Assembly (NCBI GenBank): GCA_009903795.1
Contig: WYER01000033.1
Span: 24,887 to 88,886 of the forward strand
From: Nitrososphaerota archaeon
Lineage (GTDB): Archaea; Thermoproteota; Nitrososphaeria; Conexivisphaerales; UBA164
Length of the DNA stretch: 64,000 bases
Direction of reading: 5' to 3'
Of this stretch, positions 16,275 through 24,013 are shown piece by piece. Within the stretch, counting starts at the first letter, position 1, and every line of letters begins with the position of its first letter. The translations under genes and the position numbers were made by a program. The notes beneath the pieces were generated by a model that saw only the letters and a program-made list of their open reading frames with translations, had not been told where the DNA came from and searched no databases.

Positions 16275-17606
16275 ATGGACGAGTATGAGTTTGCAAAAGA
16301 AAAATACGAAAAAGTGTTTGAATTATTAGAAGAACACCATAGATGGTTTTCTGAGGCTTTAACTCTTATAGCGTCAGAAAACGTTCCAAGTGAAGCTGTC
16401 AAAGAAGCAATTATTACCGATTTTATGTCAAGGTATGCTGAAGGCTGGCCAGGTGACAGAGTTTATGCAGGATGTAAATACATAGATCAGGTAGAGCTTA
16501 CAGCAATCGAGCTTGGCAAAAAGCTATTTGAAGCAGAACATGTAGATGTTAGGCCCATAGCAGGTGTTACTGCAAACCTTTCTGTTTACACAGCTTTTAC
16601 GGAGCCCGGTGATACAATAGTATCTTTGGCGATACCTAATGGAGGTCATATAACTTACGGCAAAAAAGAACTGGGTGGAACTGCAGGAGCTGTAAGAGGG
16701 CTTAACGTTGAAAACTTTCCTTTTGATCCTGAAGAGATGAACATAGACGTAGATAAGACTAAAACTATGATTGAAAAGTTGAAAAGCGCTGGGAAAAAGC
16801 CAAAAATGGTTGTATTTGGAGGCTCACTTTTCTTATTTCCGCATCCAATAAAAGACCTCGCGCCATATTTAAAATCAGAAGGCATATTTATAATGTACGA
16901 TGGAGCACATGTGCTCGGGCTTATAGCAGGTGGCGAATTTCAACAACCCCTTAAAGAGGGAGCAGACGTTATGACAGGAAGCACGCACAAAACTTTACCA
17001 GGCCCTCAAGGAGGGGTAATAGCGAGTTTTGAAATATATGCAGAAAAATTGAAGAACGCAGTATTTCCTAGCAACGTATCTAACCATCATTTACATCACG
17101 TTGCGGGAAAAGCCATAGCTTTCGCTGAAATGTTGGCTTTTGGGAAACAATACGCTAAAGATGTTATTAGAAATGCTCAAAAATTAGCAGAAGCGCTAGC
17201 AGAAAAGGGGTTTAAAGTGCTTGGCGAGAAACATGGATACACAAAATCTCATCAAGTAGTTATAGATGTATGGGATTTCGGCGGTGGAGGAGTTGTTGAG
17301 AAAGAACTTGAAGAAGCTAACATAATAGTAAATAGAAACCTGATTCCAGGGGATATTAAATCAGGAAGACATTTTAAGAACCCAGGCGGGATAAGAATGG
17401 GCGTTCAAGAAATAACTAGGCTTGGAATGGGGCCTTCTGAAATGGAAGAAATAGCAGAATTGCTTTACAGAGTTATAGTAAAGAAAGAGGATAAAGCCGA
17501 AATTAAGAAAAGGATAAAAGAGCTCAAAACGCAATTCCCAAAAGTCAAGTATGCATTTGAAAGCAAAAGAGACGCATATGAATATATAAAAATAAGGTTA
17601 AAATAA
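16275..17606 (+). CDS. glyA: Serine hydroxymethyltransferase, archaeal type
   Basis: A 443-residue fold-type I PLP enzyme. It begins near ITLIASENVPS-like sequence (LIASENVPSEAV), has GCKYIDQVE for cofactor binding, and carries the PLP lysine in TGSTHKTLPGPQGG near residue 238. It interconverts serine and glycine with transfer of a C1 unit to a pterin carrier, which may be a tetrahydromethanopterin derivative in such archaea and would fit the Mer-like enzyme at 6541. It is third in the operon after rlmE. Confidence 0.95.
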   Translation: MDEYEFAKEKYEKVFELLEEHHRWFSEALTLIASENVPSEAVKEAIITDFMSRYAEGWPGDRVYAGCKYIDQVELTAIELGKKLFEAEHVDVRPIAGVTANLSVYTAFTEPGDTIVSLAIPNGGHITYGKKELGGTAGAVRGLNVENFPFDPEEMNIDVDKTKTMIEKLKSAGKKPKMVVFGGSLFLFPHPIKDLAPYLKSEGIFIMYDGAHVLGLIAGGEFQQPLKEGADVMTGSTHKTLPGPQGGVIASFEIYAEKLKNAVFPSNVSNHHLHHVAGKAIAFAEMLAFGKQYAKDVIRNAQKLAEALAEKGFKVLGEKHGYTKSHQVVIDVWDFGGGGVVEKELEEANIIVNRNLIPGDIKSGRHFKNPGGIRMGVQEITRLGMGPSEMEEIAELLYRVIVKKEDKAEIKKRIKELKTQFPKVKYAFESKRDAYEYIKIRLK

Positions 17607-17629
17607 AAAAATAAATTAATTAAAATAAT

Positions 17630-17690
17630 AGCGATGATGATCTGGGCTGAGCTCTGAGGTTACTATGAGGAGGAAGCCCGCGTCTGATTT
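17630..17690 (+). ncRNA. Candidate C/D box sRNA
   Basis: Box C ATGATGA (17634-17640), D' CTGA (17654-17657; another CTGA at 17647), a C'-like ATGAGGA (17665-17671) and box D CTGA (17684-17687) occur in the order and spacing of archaeal C/D guides of 50-60 nt. The element is GC-rich within an AT-rich intergenic gap. The presumed D guide is GAAGCCCGCGT. The target was not determined. C' deviates from consensus, which lowers confidence. Confidence 0.6.
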
Positions 17691-17785
17691 CTATTTTTCA
17701 ATGGAAAGTACGGTTTAAAACTAATTTTTCAGAAGTGTAACTTTTAAGAAAAGGTTATCATTAGTTTATATAACTACTATTAGAC

Positions 17786-18904
17786 TTGAGCACGGTAAGC
17801 CCTTGGGGAGATTTCGGAGTAAAGGACTATTCTAGATTAATACATGAGTTCGGCATAACGCCCTTAAATGAAAGTTTTGAAGAATTGAAAGATAACAAAT
17901 ATTACAGAAGAGGAATGCTAGTTGGTCATAGGGATCTTGACAAGTTTCTCTCAGAAGCAAAAGCAGGCAAGAATGTCGCTATACTTTCTGGTATAAAGCC
18001 TAGTGGGATATTCCATATAGGAAGCATGATAACCGCAGAACAGATGATCTATTTTCAAAAGAAATATTCAAAAACATTTCTTTTTTATTCTATAGCAGAT
18101 CTTGAAGCTTATGTGGATAATGGGCAGAGCCTAGATAAAAGCGACGAAATTGCTGTATACAACGTTGCAGACATGCTAGCTCTTGGAATGGATCCAGACA
18201 GAGCTATTACTTATAAACAATCATCTGCGCTTGCAGTTTCTGATCTCGCTTTCATATTTTCTGATGACGTAACGTTTAACATGCTAGTCGACATATATGG
18301 AGAGAGAAAAATTTCTCTTTATTTTGCGGCTTTAATTCAAGCTGGAGATATATTTTTACCCCAAACTAAGCCGTTCAATGGCCCAAAACCCGTTCTTGTT
18401 CCAGTGGGCGCAGATCAGGATCCTCATTTAAGGCTAGCCAGAGATTTGGCTACAAAGCACAGGGATGACCTGCATCTAATACCGCCTTCAGCTATATATC
18501 ATAAACTTGTACGCTCTTTAACAGGCGAAGAAAAGATGTCAAAGAGGTCTCCGCAATCAATGATAACGCTTTCTGATAAAAAAGAAGATCTAAAACAAAA
18601 GATAATGAATGCGTTCACTGGGGGACGTGCAACGATTAAAGAACAGAAAGAACTTGGAGGAGAGCCGGAAAAATGTCCGGTTTTTGATCTTTATATATAT
18701 TTTGCAAAAGATGATAAGCAAATTAAAGAAGTTTATGATGAATGTAAAAAAGGTATGAGGTTGTGTGGGGAATGCAAAAACGAGGCTTATGAACTTGTTA
18801 ACAATTTCATAGAAGAACATCAGGCAAAAAGAAGTAGCGCTATAAATGAAGCTAAGGCTTTGCTGAATAACGGCAATCTATTGGTTCTTAAAAGACCAGT
18901 ATAA
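17786..18904 (+). CDS. trpS: Tryptophanyl-tRNA synthetase
   Basis: A 372-residue class I synthetase of the archaeal/eukaryotic type. The HIGH-like motif is FHIGSM (about 76-81) and the KMSKS-like motif is EKMSKR near residue 250; GADQDPHLRLARDLA is typical of TrpRS. The C-terminus has CGECKNEA, also seen in archaeal members. TTG 17786 is taken as start because AGTTTATATAAC (17763-17774) sits at leaderless distance; no ATG exists nearby. It is monocistronic. Confidence 0.95.
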   Translation: MSTVSPWGDFGVKDYSRLIHEFGITPLNESFEELKDNKYYRRGMLVGHRDLDKFLSEAKAGKNVAILSGIKPSGIFHIGSMITAEQMIYFQKKYSKTFLFYSIADLEAYVDNGQSLDKSDEIAVYNVADMLALGMDPDRAITYKQSSALAVSDLAFIFSDDVTFNMLVDIYGERKISLYFAALIQAGDIFLPQTKPFNGPKPVLVPVGADQDPHLRLARDLATKHRDDLHLIPPSAIYHKLVRSLTGEEKMSKRSPQSMITLSDKKEDLKQKIMNAFTGGRATIKEQKELGGEPEKCPVFDLYIYFAKDDKQIKEVYDECKKGMRLCGECKNEAYELVNNFIEEHQAKRSSAINEAKALLNNGNLLVLKRPV

Positions 18905-18992
18905 GCATAATATTCATTTATAAAGGAAAATTTTGTAAGGCTTTATGTTAAAAGTTAACCTTTATATTGACGCTTTTAAAAGATTCTGAAAG

Positions 18993-20501
18993 ATGGGAGA
19001 TATAGCATTACATCCACTAGAAAAGAGGTTTCTTAAATCTCTGCTTAAATTAGGGGAAAGCACGTTAGAACAAATAGCCAAAGATGCAGGGCTTTCTTTA
19101 GATCAAGCAAGAAGAGTTGTAGAATGGCTTAGGGAAAAAAAGCTTGTAGAAGTTAAGGTAAATGAAAGACAAATAGTAATGCTTGACGAAAACGGGAAAA
19201 AGGCCATAACAGAAGGTACTCCAGAAATCAAACTTTTAAACGAGGCTATAAAAAGAGGAAAATTAAGCCTTGAAGAAGCAAAAAAACTTTTAGGTAATGA
19301 AGCAGGGGTTGCGCTTGGAATCGCAATAAAAAAGAACCTTATAAAAATTTCTCAGGACACGATTATCCCACTAACAGATAAGCCTTTAAAGACAACCGAT
19401 ATTTACCATGTTTTGGCCAGAATTTTAAACGAAACAGTTTTTGTTGAAAATTTAAACAAAGAAGAGATTAGTGAGCTAGAAGAGCTTAAAAAGAGACCTA
19501 AATTCGTTAAATTTTTAACAGAAAAAGAAACGAGGGTCAAGATAGCAGAAGGTGTAAGTATAGATCCAAAAATGTTAGAAAGCGAAGAAATAACAACGCT
19601 TTCATCAAGCATTTTAGCAAGCGGTAAATGGAAAGAGTTAAAGTTTTCAGATATAGATCTTTCGCAGCCAGTTCCTTCAGTATTTCCTGCAAGGATACAT
19701 CCTTTGTCTGAGCTTATAAATCTTATAAAGGAAATTATGGAGAGCCTTGGTTTTATGGAGATTGAAGGTCCCGTCATAAGATCTTCGTTTTGGAACTTTG
19801 ACGTTCTATTTACTCCTCAGGATCATCCCGCTAGGGACATGCATGACACGTTTTACATAAAGAACGTTAAACTTGAAGAAACTGATAAGGATCTTGTAAA
19901 TAGAGTTAAAAACGTTCACGAAAATGGATGGACAACAGGTTCTACGGGTTGGGGATACGTCTGGGATCAAAACGCTGCTTGGAAGGCGCTTTTAAGGACA
20001 CATACAACAACCGTTACTGCAGAGGCCATATACAAAGGAATGAAAGGTAGAATCTTTACTGTTGGTAGAGTGTTTAGAAACGAAAAACCAGATTTTAAAC
20101 ACCTCGTTGAGCTTCATCAGCTTGACGCAATAGTTATTGAAGAAGAAGCAAGCATAAGGAAACTCATGGGTTTCCTTACGGTCTTTTATAAAAAGCTAGG
20201 ATTTGAAAAAGTAAAGTTTTGGCCTACTTTCTTTCCTTACACGGAACCTTCTATGCAATCGATGATTTATTCTGAAAAGCTTAAAGACTGGATAGAACTT
20301 TGCGGAATGGGAATTTTCAGACCAGAAGTAACCAAACCGTTGGGATATGATGGTCCTGTGTTGGCATGGGGTATGGGTTTAGAAAGGCTTGCTATGCTTA
20401 TTTACGATGTAGAAAACATAAGGGATTTTTATGATAACAGGCTTAGTTTCTTAAGAAATTACAAAAGTATAAACCTTAAGCTTAAAGGGCCAATTCTTTA
20501 A
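18993..20501 (+). CDS. pheS: Phenylalanyl-tRNA synthetase alpha subunit
   Basis: A 502-residue class II synthetase subunit of archaeal length. An N-terminal winged-helix region (about 1-75) is followed by the catalytic domain with HPLSELINLIKEIMESLGF (motif 1), GRVFRNEKPDFKHLVELHQLD (motif 2) and GMGLERLAMLIYDV (motif 3). It forms an alpha2-beta2 enzyme with PheT, which is not in this window, so the two subunits are not adjacent here. TTTATATT lies about 26 nt before ATG 18993. Confidence 0.96.
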   Translation: MGDIALHPLEKRFLKSLLKLGESTLEQIAKDAGLSLDQARRVVEWLREKKLVEVKVNERQIVMLDENGKKAITEGTPEIKLLNEAIKRGKLSLEEAKKLLGNEAGVALGIAIKKNLIKISQDTIIPLTDKPLKTTDIYHVLARILNETVFVENLNKEEISELEELKKRPKFVKFLTEKETRVKIAEGVSIDPKMLESEEITTLSSSILASGKWKELKFSDIDLSQPVPSVFPARIHPLSELINLIKEIMESLGFMEIEGPVIRSSFWNFDVLFTPQDHPARDMHDTFYIKNVKLEETDKDLVNRVKNVHENGWTTGSTGWGYVWDQNAAWKALLRTHTTTVTAEAIYKGMKGRIFTVGRVFRNEKPDFKHLVELHQLDAIVIEEEASIRKLMGFLTVFYKKLGFEKVKFWPTFFPYTEPSMQSMIYSEKLKDWIELCGMGIFRPEVTKPLGYDGPVLAWGMGLERLAMLIYDVENIRDFYDNRLSFLRNYKSINLKLKGPIL

Positions 20502-20505
20502 TTAT

Positions 20506-21612
20506 TTATGTAAAATCAGAATGCATCATTTTCATATCCGTCTCGCTTATGTTTTCTTTTTCAGCAACATAATGTATAAAGCTCTCTAAGAAAAACAGGG
20601 TTCTTAGCTCAAAGACAGAGTAGGTTGGATCTTGTGGAAAATAACTGCTCCTGAGGCCTTTGAGCTTAACTATCTGTCTCCCTGGAATTGTCAGAGTAAG
20701 GTCAGAAACTTTTGAAAGCCTTGAATCCTGAAAAGATGTCACGACAGCAACCTTGGCTCCCTTATTTTTTGCTTTTTCTGCCAAGTTAGCAAAAAATTCA
20801 GAAGCCGATCCGGAAATTATAAATACGAGGTCGTCCCGTCTTACGGCAATGCTTCCTTTATCAAGCCAAAAATAAACTAGCCTTTCAGCATTACCTTTAG
20901 AAAGGTGTCTTAGTCTTGTAGAGAAAAATTTTCCAACTATTCCACTAAGTCCTTCTCCTAAAACAGTTGTCTTTTGTTTTGCATATTCTGACGCCTTTGG
21001 TAAAATTTCATAAAGCAGTTCATAATAATCTGATGGCGGCTCAAACTCCTTTATCAATGATACTAGCTTTCTGTATGATTCGATTAGCTCTTGCCCTCTT
21101 ATATACGATATAACTGATAAGAGGAATAACAAAGATCTTAACTCGAAAAGCGTTCCGAGAGGAGTTAAAGGTGTCTTTGAAGTTCCAAGAAGGTTATCTA
21201 CAAAATAATCAGATTCTTTCCACTTTCTAGCTCCTGGGATCAAGATTATTTTATCTGAAATTGCTGCAAGAGGACTAGCTTGGTCGCTAGTTAAAGAAAT
21301 TATAAAAGATCCACCTTCTTTTGCTACTTTAGCCACTTCTACCGTATATTGTGTAGATCCGCTTCCGGATATTGCAACAAGCAAATCACATGGCCCAAAT
21401 ATATATGGAACATCATTTGGACCAAAAGTTTGATCCACACCTATATTTCTCAAAAATTTGGCAAACGCATCAGCTACGTCTCCTGATCTTCCGGTTCCAA
21501 AAACTATAACTCTTTTTGAATTTGTTATCCTGCCGATGATCCATTGTAGATCTTCATCTGGTTCATATGCAGAGACAGTCTCAACCAACCTTTTATAGCT
21601 CACGACATACAC
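20506..21612 (-). CDS. Tandem-SIS sugar isomerase, PHI-like duplication
   Basis: A 368-residue protein made of two SIS domains. The first half (about 1-190) closely resembles 6-phospho-3-hexuloisomerase (VFGTGRSGDVADAFAKFL, DLLVAISGSGST, TPLGTLFELRSLLF). The second half repeats the scheme in weaker form (TVLGEGLSGIVGKFFSTRL, DLVFIISGSASEFF, YSVFELRTLFF). PHI works in ribose-5-phosphate synthesis by the reversed ribulose monophosphate route; here one subunit would mimic a dimer. No hexulose-phosphate synthase is adjacent. GTG start at 21612; it is convergent with pheS, 4 nt apart. Confidence 0.75.
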   Translation of the reverse strand: MYVVSYKRLVETVSAYEPDEDLQWIIGRITNSKRVIVFGTGRSGDVADAFAKFLRNIGVDQTFGPNDVPYIFGPCDLLVAISGSGSTQYTVEVAKVAKEGGSFIISLTSDQASPLAAISDKIILIPGARKWKESDYFVDNLLGTSKTPLTPLGTLFELRSLLFLLSVISYIRGQELIESYRKLVSLIKEFEPPSDYYELLYEILPKASEYAKQKTTVLGEGLSGIVGKFFSTRLRHLSKGNAERLVYFWLDKGSIAVRRDDLVFIISGSASEFFANLAEKAKNKGAKVAVVTSFQDSRLSKVSDLTLTIPGRQIVKLKGLRSSYFPQDPTYSVFELRTLFFLESFIHYVAEKENISETDMKMMHSDFT

Positions 21613-21741
21613 TCAAATGTTCTTAAATATAAATTAAGCTAAATCTTGGACTTTTTATTATCAAAAAGATTAAAATCAAAGAGTTTTGATTTGCTAATAA
21701 TGCCGGCTAGTTTATGTACTTAATACGCATCAAAAAAACAC

Positions 21742-22437
21742 TCAATAAAGAGCAAAATACAATTTTCTCCAAATAAAAACATCAATGTGAAGCTGGTCTA
21801 TTCCGGATTTTTTTGAAATCTCTCTCCAGGCTTTAAGAGCGCAGTTAACTTTCATTTGTCCTTTTATAAGTTTCAAGCTCTTTGTAACTTTTAATACTCT
21901 GTTATCTAAGGGGATAGGTATTTGATCTGGAACCATAGCATGAATACCTTCTGTTATTAATCCATAATGAAACATTTTACACGCAAAAGAGATTGTTTTC
22001 TGATAGGGGGTTCCATAAATTTTCAAAAGATCTTCGTAAAGTTTTCCTAGATCTTTTTTGTAGTTTTCTAGATTTAATGATAAAACTTCTTCTCTATCTT
22101 TTAGAAGATAAAGCCTTTTTAATTTAGCGTTCCTTGAAAGTTCTCTATTTTTAAGTATAAACTCCTCTATGCTTCTATATGGGTCTGAACGCTTTATTTC
22201 AAATTCTGAAAGCGATTTCCAATATATTTCACCACTGGTTTTAAGCCGATAAGCGATCACGCTTGCGGCAATTATAAATTTATAAAAACATTTTTCATCG
22301 CATTTAAGTCTAATCCTTTTTAACGCTTCTAACTGAGGATCCTTAAGTTCAAGCTCATAATAATAATTGGCTCCTAATGACTTTAAAAAATAAGATATTA
22401 AATTTGCATTTTCGTTATCTACTTTACATTTTTCCAT
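21742..22437 (-). CDS. AGOG-type N-glycosylase/DNA lyase
   Basis: A 231-residue helix-hairpin-helix-type protein resembling archaeal GO glycosylase (AGOG): KTISFACKMFHYGLI contains the candidate catalytic lysine, and PIPLDNRVLKVT carries the candidate catalytic Asp. Family members remove 8-oxoguanine and nick the abasic site. It lies 1 nt downstream of the AMP phosphorylase gene and is probably co-transcribed with it. Overall sequence is divergent, so substrate preference is uncertain. Confidence 0.75.
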   Translation of the reverse strand: MEKCKVDNENANLISYFLKSLGANYYYELELKDPQLEALKRIRLKCDEKCFYKFIIAASVIAYRLKTSGEIYWKSLSEFEIKRSDPYRSIEEFILKNRELSRNAKLKRLYLLKDREEVLSLNLENYKKDLGKLYEDLLKIYGTPYQKTISFACKMFHYGLITEGIHAMVPDQIPIPLDNRVLKVTKSLKLIKGQMKVNCALKAWREISKKSGIDQLHIDVFIWRKLYFALY

Positions 22438-22438
22438 T

Positions 22439-23953
22439 TTAATATGTTGGATAAACTTTAAGCAGCATACCTTCTACAAGTACAGGCAATTTCCTTTCAG
22501 CTATAGTTATAGCATCGGAAAGTTTGGAACTTCTTTCTGCATATATCTCTAAAAGCGGATCGTTCTTGTTGACTTTATACCCTTGTTTTTGATAAAGAAC
22601 AACACCTGCTCCTTTATCGAGAGGCGCTCCGGCTGCTCTTGCGATCTCAACTATAGCTTCATTATCAACAGCGGTTACATAGCCATCTGATTCAGCCTTT
22701 ATTATATGTCTATAGCTTCCAACAGGAAGGTCGTCAGGTTTCACGTTCGGGTTTCCTCCTTGTGCTTCGATTATTTCTTTCATTTTTTGGTAAGTTTTAC
22801 CTTTCATTATCATATCCATAGCCGCTTCATATCCTTGTCCTTTTTGGACAACGCCAGTAGCTTCTAGAAGTATTCCTGCAAGAGAAGCTGATTTTGAAAG
22901 TAAACTCATGCTTGCCTGTGAGGGATTTATCAAAGCTGATAACGCTTCTCTTGCTTCAAGAGCTGGGCCTACAGCTCTTCCTATAGGTTGACCTCCATAG
23001 GTTATTCCTGATCTAACGCTGACTCCAAGGCTTTTTCCAAGTTCGTAAAAATCTTTCGCAAGTCTTTCAGCTTCTGAAATATCGTTAAGCTTTGTTCCTT
23101 TTCCAACAGGCAGATCTAGGGCTATCACCTTTGCTCCAACAGCTAGCTTTTTTGCAAGAACGCTCGCCATCATTAATCCTCTAGGGTTTATCCTTAATGG
23201 GTTCTCGATCTTAATTAGATAGTCATCAGCTGGAGCAAGGTTTAAAGTGCCTCCCCATACTATGCAGCCGTGTGTCTTTGTAACTATTGATTTTATTTCG
23301 TTTAATGTGAACTTGACGTTTGCAAGTACAGACATGGTATCGGCAGTGCCTGACGGGCTAGTTATCGCGCTGCTGCTCGTTTTTGGTATATAAAGATCAG
23401 TCAAAGCAACCGTAGGAACTATTAACAAAGTGACTTTGTTTCCAGGCACGCCCCCAATCGAATGCTTATCTACAGTAAAGCCAGGAAGATCCAATCTTTC
23501 ACCGCTTTCAAGCATTGCAAGAGTAAGCGTTTTTATTTCTTCAAGGTCCAATCCAACATAGTTTATTGCGAATATAAACTCTGCTATTTCGAGATCGCTA
23601 AGCTCATTGTCAACAAGATCTTTAATGATTTCCTTTATCTCGTTTTCTGAAAGCTTTTCTCCTTTAACTTTTTTTCTTATATATTCAACTGCAAGAGGTG
23701 TCTGCTCGTACTGCACGTTGATATTATCGCCATCTTTTATGCCCAAAGCTTCTGAAAGGTCTTCGTATATGCCGATTATTCCTTTGGGCACCAAACTCTT
23801 TGTGGTTTCAACTATACAAGTGGATGATTTTGAGTCAGAAATAACCTTCACTCTGTCGTTAAGTTCTATTCCAATCTTTTGTGCATCATCCTCGTTGATT
23901 ATTACGGATCTTTTACCGGCTTTTACATCTATAATTTTGGCTTTAAGTTCCAC
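22439..23953 (-). CDS. deoA: AMP phosphorylase
   Basis: About 504 residues of the archaeal AMP phosphorylase group of the thymidine phosphorylase family: an extra N-terminal domain (about 1-85), then KHSIGGVPGNKVT, KTSSSAITSPSGTADTM and GRAVGPALEAREAL. It converts AMP and phosphate to adenine and ribose 1,5-bisphosphate; in other archaea a ribose-1,5-bisphosphate isomerase and type III RuBisCO complete the route, neither of which is here. I start it at GTG 23953 because the minus-strand box TTTAATATTATC (23973-23984) lies about 26 nt upstream and homologues begin at this point; TTG 23971 is the alternative. Confidence 0.9.
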   Translation of the reverse strand: MELKAKIIDVKAGKRSVIINEDDAQKIGIELNDRVKVISDSKSSTCIVETTKSLVPKGIIGIYEDLSEALGIKDGDNINVQYEQTPLAVEYIRKKVKGEKLSENEIKEIIKDLVDNELSDLEIAEFIFAINYVGLDLEEIKTLTLAMLESGERLDLPGFTVDKHSIGGVPGNKVTLLIVPTVALTDLYIPKTSSSAITSPSGTADTMSVLANVKFTLNEIKSIVTKTHGCIVWGGTLNLAPADDYLIKIENPLRINPRGLMMASVLAKKLAVGAKVIALDLPVGKGTKLNDISEAERLAKDFYELGKSLGVSVRSGITYGGQPIGRAVGPALEAREALSALINPSQASMSLLSKSASLAGILLEATGVVQKGQGYEAAMDMIMKGKTYQKMKEIIEAQGGNPNVKPDDLPVGSYRHIIKAESDGYVTAVDNEAIVEIARAAGAPLDKGAGVVLYQKQGYKVNKNDPLLEIYAERSSKLSDAITIAERKLPVLVEGMLLKVYPTY

Positions 23954-24013
23954 GTTAAAAAACAATATCAACGATAATATTAAAGCTTTAATCTTAAAAC
24001 ATTAAGCGTTATT

